Shown here in pieces: positions 23,138 through 31,068 of a stretch of 48,645 nt of DNA (within the stretch, counting starts at the first letter, position 1; the number at the start of each line of letters is the position of its first letter). Source of the stretch: Tessaracoccus caeni (lineage in GTDB: Bacteria > Actinomycetota > Actinomycetes > Propionibacteriales > Propionibacteriaceae); assembly GCF_029211185.1 (NCBI RefSeq), contig NZ_JARGDO010000027.1:1-48645 (forward strand), in the 5' to 3' direction. Under the pieces are notes generated by a model, which worked only from the letters and a program-made list of their open reading frames with translations, had not been told where the DNA came from and searched no databases. A program made the position numbers and the translations under genes.

Positions 23138-23180
23138 GCTCTTTTCGAGGCTCCGCTGCGCTCCGCACCTCAAAGAGCGT
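23138..23180. repeat. Palindromic intergenic repeat, copy 6 (inverted)
   Basis: GCTCTTTTCGAGGCTCCG and GCTCCGCACCTCAAAGAGCG around a GCTGCGCTC centre, in the opposite orientation to copies 4 and 5. It lies 41 bases before the dnaG start, so it is transcribed if dgt and dnaG share a message. Positions 22972-23221 hold no gene. Confidence 0.8.
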
Positions 23181-23221
23181 GATTGAAAAGAGCCGACTCG
23201 CCTATCCAGTAGACTCCCAGC

Positions 23222-25063
23222 GTGGCAGGGCGGATCAACGATGAGGACATCGCGGCCGTCAGAGAACGGGCTCGCATCGATGAGGTGATCGGTGAGTACG
23301 TCGCGCTGCGAAACGCGGGCGGCGGATCGCTGAAGGGGCTGTGCCCATTCCACGACGAGAAGACGCCCAGCTTCCAGGTCACCCCGGCTCGGGGGTTCTT
23401 CTACTGCTTCGGCTGCGAGGCCGGCGGCGACGTGATCACTTTCCTGCAGCGGCAGCAGAATCTCTCCTTCGTCGAGGCGGTGCAGACTCTGGGCGACCGC
23501 TTCGGCGTGACGCTGCGCGTCGAGGACGACGGCAACTCCGGACCGCAGCACGCGCCAGGCATGCGCAAGCGGATTCTCGAAGCCAACCAGGCCGCTCAAG
23601 ACTTCTTCGCCGCTCAGCTGAACTCGCCCGAGGCGCTGCCGGGCCGCCAGTTCCTGGACTCCCGCGGGTTCGACCGCGCCGCAGCGCTGCGCTTCACCGT
23701 CGGCTACGCCCCTCGCGGCGGGTTCGCCCTGGCTCAGGCGCTGCGGGGCCAGGGCTTCCCGCTGGACGTGCTCAAGGCCGCCGGCCTGGTCCGCGACAAC
23801 GGGCGCGACTTCTTCGTCGGGCGTGTGCTCTGGCCCATCCGCGACTCCGCGCAGAGCGTGCTGGGCTTCGGCGCGCGCCGGATCTACGACGACGACCGGA
23901 TGCCCGCGAAGTACCTGAACACGCCGGAGACGCCGGTCTACAAGAAGTCGCAGGTGCTCTATGGGCTAGACCTGGCGCGCAAGCAGATCGGCAAGCGCTC
24001 TCAGGCCGTGGTCGTCGAGGGATATACCGACGTGATGGCCGCGCATCTGGCGGGGGTCGACACGGCCGTCGCGTCCTGCGGCACGGCGTTCGGAGCGGAG
24101 CATGCCCGTCTTCTGCAGCGCCTGATGGGCACCCACGACTCCCTGCACGGCGAGGTGATCTTCACCTTCGACGGCGACAAGGCCGGCCAGGCAGCGGCGC
24201 TGAAGGTCTTCAAGGGCGATCAGAACTTCATCGCCCAGACCTACGTCGCCGTCGAGCCCAACGGTCTGGATCCCTGCGACCTGCGCCTCCAGGCCGACGA
24301 CGCGGCCGTGCGCGAGCTCGTCGCCAGGCGCGTCCCGCTGTACCGGTTCGTGATGGAGAACATCGCCAAGTCCTACGACCTCGACCGCGCCGACGGCCGG
24401 CTCGGCGCCGCGAGGGAGGCCGCGGCGCTGCTGGGGTCGATCCGCGACCAGTCGTTGGTGAGCCAGTACCTGCGTGAGCTCGCAGGCCTGCTGGGCATGG
24501 ACATCGAGGACGTCCGACGCGAGGCCTCGCGCGCAGCGCACCGTCAACAGCCTGCCGCGCCGGAGCCGGAGTACGAGCGGGAGCCGGCGATCGCGCCGAC
24601 CACGATGGAGTGGCCTAACCCCAATGATCCTGCGCTGCGGCTGGAGCGCGACACGCTCAAGCTGATGCTGCAATACCCACTCACCCTGGACGCCGCGTGG
24701 AACGCCGTGACGGCGGAGGACTTCACCCACCCCGGCTACCGGGCCATCTTCCAGGTGATCGAGTCCGTCGAGTTCGGCGACGGCTGGATCGACCGGGTCC
24801 GGTTGGCCGCGCCGACGGAGAACGTCGCGCAACTCGTCGTCGCGCTCGCCGTCGAACCGCTGCTGCGCGAACCGGACGAGGCCTACACGCTCGCACACAC
24901 GTCGCGGCTGCAGTTGTCGCGGGTGGTGCGGGCCATCTCCGACTGCAAGTCGCGGCTGCAGCGCACCGACCCGGTGAAAGACCCGACGGGTCACCGCCGG
25001 CAGTTCGCGCACCTCACCGAGCTGGAGATGGAACGTAAGCGGCTTCAGCAATTGAGCCTCTAG
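23222..25063 (+). CDS. dnaG: DNA primase
   Basis: Makes RNA primers for lagging-strand synthesis. 613 residues. A CHC2-type zinc finger has Cys41, His44, Cys62 and Cys65. The Toprim core follows with VVVEGYTDVMAAHLAGV and EVIFTFDGDKAGQAAALK. The C-terminal part (about 420-613) is the helicase-binding region, with a Pro/Glu-rich linker near 440. Start is the GTG at 23222. Its last 50 bases overlap the convergent sigma-factor gene on the other strand. Confidence 0.95.
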   Translation: MAGRINDEDIAAVRERARIDEVIGEYVALRNAGGGSLKGLCPFHDEKTPSFQVTPARGFFYCFGCEAGGDVITFLQRQQNLSFVEAVQTLGDRFGVTLRVEDDGNSGPQHAPGMRKRILEANQAAQDFFAAQLNSPEALPGRQFLDSRGFDRAAALRFTVGYAPRGGFALAQALRGQGFPLDVLKAAGLVRDNGRDFFVGRVLWPIRDSAQSVLGFGARRIYDDDRMPAKYLNTPETPVYKKSQVLYGLDLARKQIGKRSQAVVVEGYTDVMAAHLAGVDTAVASCGTAFGAEHARLLQRLMGTHDSLHGEVIFTFDGDKAGQAAALKVFKGDQNFIAQTYVAVEPNGLDPCDLRLQADDAAVRELVARRVPLYRFVMENIAKSYDLDRADGRLGAAREAAALLGSIRDQSLVSQYLRELAGLLGMDIEDVRREASRAAHRQQPAAPEPEYEREPAIAPTTMEWPNPNDPALRLERDTLKLMLQYPLTLDAAWNAVTAEDFTHPGYRAIFQVIESVEFGDGWIDRVRLAAPTENVAQLVVALAVEPLLREPDEAYTLAHTSRLQLSRVVRAISDCKSRLQRTDPVKDPTGHRRQFAHLTELEMERKRLQQLSL

Positions 25064-25652
25064 ACAAGCGCTCCAAGGATCGACGGGCGGCGGTCAACGC
25101 CTCCTTCTCCCAGCGAGCCGCCGTCGACGCCGAGCAGCCCAACTGGTCGGCGCATTCCGACAGGGTGCGCGGCCGACCGTCCAAGCCGTATCGCAGCACC
25201 AGGATCGTGCGCGAGCGCTCGGGCAAGAGTTCGAGGATGCTGACCAACGAGAAGTCGACCTCGTCGAAGGCGCGAGACGCGGACTCGTCCGCCAGGTGGT
25301 AGTCGTCGGGAAGCGGAGACTCCCGGTCGCGCGGACGCATTCTCGCGTTGTAGGCCACCCGTCGCGCGATGGCCACGAACGCGTAGGTGGAGAACCGATT
25401 GCCGTGGGAGGCGTCGAACTTGTTGATGGCCTCGCCCAGGGCGAGACAGCCCTCCTGGAAGAGATCGTCGCGGCTGGCCTGGGTCAGGTCGGCGACGCGT
25501 TGAGCGTGCATCTGGACCATGCGGAGATGTCCGAGGAAGAGCCGCTCCCGCGCGTATCCGGACGACGGGGACTGCCTCTGTTGCGCCAGGGAGACCAAGG
25601 AGATCGCCTCGTCGGCGGAGAGGACCACATGGGGGAACTTCAGGTCTGTCAT
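25014..25652 (-). CDS. Sigma-70 family RNA polymerase sigma factor
   Basis: 212 residues. Region 2 at about 45-105 includes DDLFQEGCLALGEAINKFD and the recognition phrase FSTYAFVAIARRVAYN. Region 4 at about 140-195 has LLPERSRTILVLRYGLDGRPRTLSECADQLGCSASTAARWEKEA. The two are joined by an acidic linker, and there is no clear region 3 and no region 1, so it is a reduced, alternative-type sigma factor rather than the main one. No anti-sigma gene is adjacent. The ATG at 25652 has only a weak upstream site; a GTG two codons earlier is possible. The 3' end runs 50 bases into dnaG on the opposite strand. Its regulon is unknown. Confidence 0.85.
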   Translation of the reverse strand: MTDLKFPHVVLSADEAISLVSLAQQRQSPSSGYARERLFLGHLRMVQMHAQRVADLTQASRDDLFQEGCLALGEAINKFDASHGNRFSTYAFVAIARRVAYNARMRPRDRESPLPDDYHLADESASRAFDEVDFSLVSILELLPERSRTILVLRYGLDGRPRTLSECADQLGCSASTAARWEKEALTAARRSLERLSRGSIAEAAYVPSPAR

Positions 25653-25775
25653 GGGCACACGCTGCCATCCGAGGGCGCCGACCGGAGGCCTCCGGCGCCC
25701 GGGTGTGGAAAGCTGCGACGGGCACCACTTCTTTGTACACAGGGCCTTGTTGCGCGCCCGTGGAAGGATGTAAGC

Positions 25776-26270
25776 ATGAGCCTCTTCGCCCGCAAGGACC
25801 GCGCCGTCGCCGCCCAGCTTTCCGCTTTGCTCGGGCGCAACATCCGGGTGTTGGCATACGGCGAGGGGGCGGATCAGCTGCTTCTGGCGGGCACCCGGGA
25901 GCATCTGGCGTTGCGCACCGACGACGGGTGGCAGGCCTGGCCCTGGGAGCAGGTGAAGGGCGGTTCCTGGCGTTCGGAGGAACAGGAGTTCCAGTGGTCG
26001 ACGATGGAGGGCGACGAGTTCAGCGCCCAGTTGGAGGAGCCTGGTCGCCTGCCCGAGTTGTTCCGTGAGCGGGTGCAGGCCAGCACCATCGCCACGGAGT
26101 CGTTCGACCTGCCCGGCGGATCGGTCCAGATCGTCGCTCGCAGGGCTCCTGGGGGACAGGGGGAATGCCGGTTCTACGCCGTTCCGCGCGGGCGTATCTC
26201 CCTCGACGACCCCGCCGTTCGCGACCTCGTCGTGGCCCAGACCGACCGCCTGCGCGCCGAGCTGCCGTGA
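25776..26270 (+). CDS. Conserved-looking hypothetical cytosolic protein
   Basis: 164 residues starting MSLFARKDRAVAAQLSALLG; GGAAGGA at 25762-25768 is a ribosome-binding site. Trp-rich, with a pattern such as LALRTDDGWQAWPWEQVKGGSWRSEEQEFQW that suggests a beta-barrel or PH-like fold. No signal, no membrane segment and no catalytic motif are seen. It is divergent from the sigma-factor gene, and I do not recognise a named family. The upstream 124-base gap shows no obvious operator. Confidence 0.75.
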   Translation: MSLFARKDRAVAAQLSALLGRNIRVLAYGEGADQLLLAGTREHLALRTDDGWQAWPWEQVKGGSWRSEEQEFQWSTMEGDEFSAQLEEPGRLPELFRERVQASTIATESFDLPGGSVQIVARRAPGGQGECRFYAVPRGRISLDDPAVRDLVVAQTDRLRAELP

Positions 26271-26328
26271 TTTGCGTCAGTCAGAACTGATGGGGTAGCG
26301 TTCCTTCTCGCGTGGTTAACCCCACCGA

Positions 26329-26401
26329 TCCCCTGTAGCTCAATTGGCAGAGCATTCGACTGTTAATCGAAGGGTTGCTGGTTCGAGTCCAGCCGGGGGA
26401 G
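26329..26401 (+). tRNA. tRNA-Asn (anticodon GTT)
   Basis: A complete cloverleaf of 73 bases. The acceptor TCCCCTG pairs with CGGGGGA, discriminator G; the anticodon stem TTCGA/TCGAA encloses CTGTTAA with the anticodon GTT at 26362-26364; and the T arm is GCTGG TTCGAGT CCAGC. CCA is not encoded. A terminator follows directly. Confidence 0.97.
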
Positions 26402-26406
26402 CGGAC

Positions 26407-26438
26407 AGGCCCGGATCTTCCAAGATCCGGGCCTTTTT
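26407..26438 (+). terminator. Rho-independent terminator after tRNA-Asn
   Basis: AGGCCCGGATCT, loop TCCA, AGATCCGGGCCT: a perfect 12-bp stem followed by TTTT and a G. It begins five bases after the tRNA end. Confidence 0.92.
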
Positions 26439-26501
26439 GCGTCTTGGTGCAGGGTCGTTCGCTGCCAGCTGTCTTGTAGAGCTGTGCCTTCAGGCCCTAG
26501 A

Positions 26502-26513
26502 CACCACGTGTTA
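26502..26513. promoter_or_regulatory. Possible LacI-type operator upstream of locus B
   Basis: CACCACGTGTTA, read TAACACGTGGTG on the other strand, is a variant of the ACACGTGT operators of locus A. Its centre is about 55 bases upstream of the -35 box at 26561. If real, a locus A LacI would also act on locus B. One mismatch in each half weakens it. Confidence 0.35.
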
Positions 26514-26560
26514 GCCCCCTCGTTGCCCTTTCGAAGCCGTCTGTGACCCTCTGGAAGCCA

Positions 26561-26592
26561 TTGACATCGACTTAACTCTGTTATAGAACTAT
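26561..26592 (+). promoter_or_regulatory. Promoter of the locus B transporter operon with an imperfect inverted repeat
   Basis: TTGACA at 26561-26566 is a perfect -35 box. TAGAAC (26584-26589, 17-base spacer) or TATAGA (26582-26587, 15-base spacer) could be the -10. TAACTCT-GTTAT-AGAACTA overlaps this region as an imperfect inverted repeat, and its TTAACT half resembles the ROK-type site at 30985. The gap 26439-26647 holds no gene. Confidence 0.5.
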
Positions 26593-26647
26593 CTCGACTC
26601 GCGAACCTTCGCGAGGGGTGACCCAGCATGCAAGGAGGCGCATGGGA

Positions 26648-27952
26648 ATGACCAGACCAGCTACAGATCCACGAGGGCGACCAAAGCGACGGCGGGCGAC
26701 CGTCGCCGTCGTGGCAGCGCTGGCGCTCGGGGCCACCGCGTTGAGCGCTTGCTCGCCGGGTGAGACCGACGCCAACGTCACGACGCTCAACTTCTTCCAG
26801 TTCAAGGGAGAGGCTCTCGCCGACTTCGAACTGATCATCGACGAGTTCGAGGACGAGAACCCGAACATCAAGGTGATCCAGAACCAGCAGCCCGACGCCG
26901 ACACCTCCATCCGCACTCTGCTGGTGAAGCGCCGCACCCCCGACGTGATCACCTTGAATGCCGGCGGCAAGCTGCCGGAACTGCTGCAAGCGGGCGTCTT
27001 CTACGACTTCTCGAAGGATCCGATCCTCGACACGATCAACCCGGCCGTGCAGGAGATCATCGCCGACCTGGGCAATCGTGAGGGCGAGGTGAATGCGCTC
27101 GGCTACATCAACAACGCCAACGGCATCATCTACAACCGGCAGATCTTCAAGGAGCAGGGGCTCGAGGTTCCCGAAACCTGGGATGAGCTGATCGAGGTCT
27201 GCGAGAAGCTCAAGGCCGCCGGCATCACGCCGTTCTACGGCACCCTGGGCGATTCCTGGACGGTGCTGCCATCCTTCAACGGCATGGGGGCCTATGCCGC
27301 TCAGGACGGGTTCTTCGATCAGATGCGGGAGATCGGCGCCGACGTCGGTCCGGACTCGGCGGTGTCCTTCTCGAAGAACTTCGCGACGGTCGCCGAGCAG
27401 CAGGCGAAACTGTATTCCTACGCCCAGGATGGCTATCGCGGGCGCACCTATGACGACGGCAATGGCGCGTTCGCCCGTGGCGAGGTCGCCATGTACATGC
27501 AGGGCGTGTGGGCGATGAACCCGATCAAGCAGGCCAACCCTGACATCGACGCGGGCATCTTCCCTTACCCGGTCACCGACAACCCCGACGATCGCGTGCT
27601 GGTGACCGGCGTCGACGTCGCCGTCATGATCGGGCGCGACACGCCCCACATGGAGGAGGCGCAGAAGTTCGTCGAGTTCATGTTCCGTCCCGAGATCATC
27701 GAGCGCCTGGCGCAGTCGCAGAACATGATCCCCTCGGTCGAAGGCGCGGCATGGAGCGACGATCCCGCCCTCCAGTCGGTCAAGCCCTACTTCGACGCCG
27801 GTCGTATCGCCGGCTTCATCGACCACCAGGTTCCAGGGAGCATCCCGCTCGACGCGCTCGTCTCTCGCGGACTGATGGAAAACGATCCCCAAGCCACGCT
27901 CCAGCGGCTTGACAGCGAGTGGGCGAAGGTCTCCGCCCGGACGATCAAGTAG
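26648..27952 (+). CDS. Sugar-binding lipoprotein of the CUT1 ABC transporter, locus B
   Basis: 434 residues from the ATG at 26648; AAGGAGG at 26632-26638 is nine bases away, while the ATG at 26642 is too close. A basic, Arg-rich N-terminus leads to a hydrophobic segment and the lipobox ALSAC. The mature part is a family-1 solute-binding protein, with typical phrases NANGIIYNRQIFKEQGLEVPETWDEL and GEVAMYMQGVWAMN. First gene of a three-gene operon, followed by both permeases. The sequence differs from the locus A binder, so the two importers may take different sugars. Confidence 0.92.
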   Translation: MTRPATDPRGRPKRRRATVAVVAALALGATALSACSPGETDANVTTLNFFQFKGEALADFELIIDEFEDENPNIKVIQNQQPDADTSIRTLLVKRRTPDVITLNAGGKLPELLQAGVFYDFSKDPILDTINPAVQEIIADLGNREGEVNALGYINNANGIIYNRQIFKEQGLEVPETWDELIEVCEKLKAAGITPFYGTLGDSWTVLPSFNGMGAYAAQDGFFDQMREIGADVGPDSAVSFSKNFATVAEQQAKLYSYAQDGYRGRTYDDGNGAFARGEVAMYMQGVWAMNPIKQANPDIDAGIFPYPVTDNPDDRVLVTGVDVAVMIGRDTPHMEEAQKFVEFMFRPEIIERLAQSQNMIPSVEGAAWSDDPALQSVKPYFDAGRIAGFIDHQVPGSIPLDALVSRGLMENDPQATLQRLDSEWAKVSARTIK

Positions 27953-27966
27953 AAAGGCGGGCTCGA

Positions 27967-28860
27967 ATGTCTTCAACAGTGACACCTGCGACGGGCAAAC
28001 CGCGCTCCGGCATGAGGCTCGGCACCTACTACTGGGTGGTCGCGCCGATGGTGATTCTCTTCGCCTTCTTCCACACCTTCCCGGTGTTGACCGGCATGTT
28101 CTACAGCTTCACCAACTACGCGGGATTCGGCGACTGGAAATTCGTCGGCTTCTCGAACTACCTCAACCTCTTCCGCGACGATCGTGTGCTGGGTGCCTAT
28201 GGGTTCTCGTTCCTGTTCGCGATCGCGGCGACGATTCTGACCAACGCGCTTTCGCTGGTCATCGCGCTGGCGCTGAACGGCAAGATCTGGTTCCGCAACT
28301 TCTTCCGCGGCGTGTTCTTCATTCCCTATGTGCTGGCCATGCTGGTCATCGGCTACGTGTTCAAGTTCATCTTCAGCACGTCGTTGCCCAACCTGCTCTC
28401 CGGCATTCCCTTGTTCGCCGACAACATCCTCACCAACCCGACGTGGGCGTGGACGGCGATCGTGGTGCTGAACGTCTGGCAGTCCTGCGCCTTCGCGATC
28501 ATCCTCTACCTGGCCGGCCTTCAGACCATCCCCGAGGAGCTCTACGAAGCCGCCTCGCTCGACGGTGCGTCGCCGTGGCAGCAGTTCCGCTCGATCACCT
28601 TCCCGATGATCTGGGCCTACTTCACGATCAACATGGTGCTGAGCGTCAAGGGCTTCCTGCAGGTGTTCGATCCGATCGTGGCGTTGACCAACGGCGGCCC
28701 AGGTACGGCCACGGAGTCGGTGACCATGCTCATCCAGCGCGGCGGTCTGACCGGCGGCGAGTTCGCGTACCAGACGGCCAATGCCGTCGTCTTCTTCATC
28801 ATCATCACCATCGTGTCCCTGATCCAGTTCAAGGGTCTGGGTACGGGGGAGGCCGACTAA
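27967..28860 (+). CDS. Sugar ABC transporter permease, CUT1 type (MalF-like), locus B
   Basis: 297 residues starting MSSTVTPATGKPRSG; AAAGG lies upstream. Six hydrophobic segments from YWVVAPMVILFAFFHTFPVLTG, and the EAA loop YEAASLDGASPWQQFRSITFP. Start is 14 bases after the binding-protein stop, and the stop overlaps the next start by one base, so the three are coupled. No ATPase gene lies nearby. Confidence 0.93.
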   Translation: MSSTVTPATGKPRSGMRLGTYYWVVAPMVILFAFFHTFPVLTGMFYSFTNYAGFGDWKFVGFSNYLNLFRDDRVLGAYGFSFLFAIAATILTNALSLVIALALNGKIWFRNFFRGVFFIPYVLAMLVIGYVFKFIFSTSLPNLLSGIPLFADNILTNPTWAWTAIVVLNVWQSCAFAIILYLAGLQTIPEELYEAASLDGASPWQQFRSITFPMIWAYFTINMVLSVKGFLQVFDPIVALTNGGPGTATESVTMLIQRGGLTGGEFAYQTANAVVFFIIITIVSLIQFKGLGTGEAD

Positions 28861-29759
28861 TGAGTACAGCAGCACACATCACCCCGGCGGCTGCCGGTGC
28901 CCTTCCGGACGGCGGCGAGAAGCGCCGTCGGCGCCTCGGCCAGGAGCGCATCAACTGGTGGGCCACCGCCTTCATCGCCGTGGCCTCGCTCACGGTGCTC
29001 GTCCCGCTCTACCTGGGGGTGGTCGTCGCTCTCAAGACGCCCGAGCAGCTGCTCAACTCCAGTGGCTTCGAGTGGCCGACGGAGGTGCGCCTGGAGAACT
29101 TCTCCGACGCGTGGACCGCAGCCCAGTTCCCAACGGCCGTGGCGAACACCGGTCTCATCACGGTGCTGACCCTGCTGTTCACGATCTTCACGAGCTCGAT
29201 CGTGTCGTGGGCCATCGCGCGCAACATGGACAAGCTGTTCTTCAAGGCGGCGTTCTTCTACTTCCTGTCGGCGATGTTCATTCCCTTCCCGATCATCATG
29301 CTGCCGCTCGTGCAGCAGACGGCTCTGCTGGGGCTGGACAACAAATGGGGAATGATCATCCTCTACACGGTGTTCGGCATTTCGACCAACGTGTTCATCT
29401 ACACCGCCTATGTGCGCTCGATCCCGATCGAGCTGGAAGAAGCGGCGCGAATGGACGGCGCATCCACCTGGGGCGTGTTCTGGAAGGTCATCTTCCCGTT
29501 GCTGTCGCCGATGAATGCCACGGTGGGAATCCTGACCTGCGTGTGGGCCTGGAACGACTACATCATGCCCTTGGTGGTGCTCACCAACCCGGCCGACCGG
29601 ACGCTGGTGTTGTCCCAGTCCATCTTCCAGGGACAGTTCAACATCGATCACACGGTGTCGTTCGCGTCCTATCTGATGGCGATGGCGCCGCTGCTGCTGG
29701 TCTACATCTTCGCTCAGCGCTGGGTGATCTCCGGCGTCACTCGAGGCTCGATCAAGTGA
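28860..29759 (+). CDS. Sugar ABC transporter permease, CUT1 type (MalG-like), locus B
   Basis: 299 residues. The ATG shares one base with the TAA of the preceding gene. A short N-terminal tail (MSTAAHITPAAAGALPDGG) is followed by six membrane segments and the EAA loop EEAARMDGASTWGVFWKVIFP. It is the last gene of the operon; a strong terminator begins 25 bases after the stop. Confidence 0.93.
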   Translation: MSTAAHITPAAAGALPDGGEKRRRRLGQERINWWATAFIAVASLTVLVPLYLGVVVALKTPEQLLNSSGFEWPTEVRLENFSDAWTAAQFPTAVANTGLITVLTLLFTIFTSSIVSWAIARNMDKLFFKAAFFYFLSAMFIPFPIIMLPLVQQTALLGLDNKWGMIILYTVFGISTNVFIYTAYVRSIPIELEEAARMDGASTWGVFWKVIFPLLSPMNATVGILTCVWAWNDYIMPLVVLTNPADRTLVLSQSIFQGQFNIDHTVSFASYLMAMAPLLLVYIFAQRWVISGVTRGSIK

Positions 29760-29783
29760 TTCGTCGGTAGCTCCGCGAAAGGG

Positions 29784-29821
29784 GAGGGGCGCGACCGTTT
29801 CGGCGGTCGCGCCCCTCTTTC
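29784..29821. terminator. Bidirectional-looking rho-independent terminator
   Basis: GAGGGGCGCGACCG, loop TTTCGG, CGGTCGCGCCCCTC: a perfect 14-bp stem followed by TTTCT. It sits between the transporter operon and the convergent ROK gene and could stop both. Confidence 0.9.
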
Positions 29822-29836
29822 TGCAACGAAAATCTG

Positions 29837-30916
29837 CTAGCGCAGCACGTGCCGGATCGCGAGCGCTGCGCCGCCTCGCGCCCAGTCCAGGAAGTCCAGG
29901 CCGGCGCCGAGCACCAACTCGGGAAGCTGGTCGCCTTCGTAGGTGTGACGACGGATGCCACGCCGGATCGCCGCCTCGCGGGCGAGGAACGGGGGGACGC
30001 CCTCGCCCGCGATCAATACCCGCTCCGGGCCGTAGGCGATCATCGCGAGTGCGACCAGCTCGCCCAGTCCGTCGGCGGCCGCGTCGAGGACGTCTGCGAT
30101 CGCCGGATCGTCGCTCAACAGGTCGTCGACGTCCAGTGGCCGGCCCGCGGCGGCCGATGCCTGTGCGAGCAGCGGCGTGGTGGACAGCAGCTCGCCGACG
30201 TTGCGGCCGTCGCTCAGCCAGGCGCGACCCAGCAAAGCGGCGAACCCCAGGTGTCCGCTGAGGGTGGTGTCGTCGACGACCGCGCCCGAGCCCACGCCCG
30301 AGCCGACGGTCAGGACGACGAAGTTGTGGGTGCCTCGCCCTTGGCCGAACCAGTGCTCGGCCAAGGTCAGGGCGTAGACGTCGTTGGCCGCCGTGCATGG
30401 CAGCCCAGTGGCATCCTGTAGCGCAGAGACGACGTTGCCGCCGTCCCAGCCGAGGTATCCCGCGGCGCGCGTGTTGCCCACCTGGTCCACGGTGGCGGGG
30501 AGGGAGACGCCGATCGCCTCGGGGCCGTCCGTGGAGAAGCGCTCCGCCAGAAGGCGCGCGATCGCGTCGGCCGAGGTCTCTGCCGAACTTGTGTCTGCCG
30601 CGATCTCCGCCGTGTCGTGCACGATGCCGCCGAGCCCGATGAGGCTGGCGTAGATCCGCCCGGAGACGACCTTGATTCCCAGCACACGAGCGGCGTCGTC
30701 GACGACCTCGAGGGGGAGCGTCGGGCGTCCGATGCGTGCAGGCTGGGCGGGCCCCTCCGCGAGGATTCCGGAGGCGACGAGCGGCCCGGTGATCCGGGTC
30801 AATGAGCCGGAGCTCAAGCCGGTGCGCTGGACCAACTCCGCACGCGAGATCGGGCCGTATCGCAGCACCAACTCGATCACGCGGCGCGACGTCGGGTCCA
30901 ATCGGGAGAGATTCAC
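29837..30916 (-). CDS. ROK-family transcriptional repressor, locus B
   Basis: 359 residues. An N-terminal winged helix-turn-helix (about 10-58: RRVIELVLRYGPISRAELVQRTGLSSGSLTRI) is joined to a ROK sugar-kinase-like domain (LGIKVVSGRIYASLIGLGG, LTVGSGVGSGAVVDD). The kinase phosphate-binding motif is degenerate and the usual Cys-x-Cys-Gly-x-x-Gly-Cys zinc site is absent, the region instead reading GHLGFAALLGRAWL. It therefore probably senses a sugar without a zinc site and without phosphorylating it. It is divergent from the GH36 gene at 31069, and a palindrome between them (30985-31005) is its likely operator. Confidence 0.88.
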   Translation of the reverse strand: MNLSRLDPTSRRVIELVLRYGPISRAELVQRTGLSSGSLTRITGPLVASGILAEGPAQPARIGRPTLPLEVVDDAARVLGIKVVSGRIYASLIGLGGIVHDTAEIAADTSSAETSADAIARLLAERFSTDGPEAIGVSLPATVDQVGNTRAAGYLGWDGGNVVSALQDATGLPCTAANDVYALTLAEHWFGQGRGTHNFVVLTVGSGVGSGAVVDDTTLSGHLGFAALLGRAWLSDGRNVGELLSTTPLLAQASAAAGRPLDVDDLLSDDPAIADVLDAAADGLGELVALAMIAYGPERVLIAGEGVPPFLAREAAIRRGIRRHTYEGDQLPELVLGAGLDFLDWARGGAALAIRHVLR

Positions 30917-30984
30917 CCCCTGATTATGTCAGCCGGGGCTCAGTTCTGAGCGACGGGCGGTTCTGGGTAAATTCGACTCGATAT

Positions 30985-31005
30985 TTAACTTTGCAACAAA
31001 GAAAA
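30985..31005. promoter_or_regulatory. Probable ROK operator in the divergent gap
   Basis: TTAACTTTG-CAA-CAAAGAAAA is an inverted repeat with nine-base arms matching at seven positions. It lies between the ROK gene and the GH36 gene. TTGCAA at 30991-30996, with TAGGCT at 31012-31017, could be part of a promoter overlapped by it, but the 15-base spacing is short. Confidence 0.55.
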
Positions 31006-31068
31006 GTGCGTTAGGCTGTCTTTCACATCCTCTTCATCCACACTCCGACAAGACCCAAGGAGTATCCG

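Noticed and set aside
25296..25775. N-terminal extension of the 25776 protein
   Set aside because: It is antisense to the sigma factor gene, whose regions 2 and 4 are clear.
26329..26401. tRNA-Asn as an integration site for a mobile element
   Set aside because: No integrase and no repeat of the tRNA 3' end were seen nearby, so there is no support for an attachment site.
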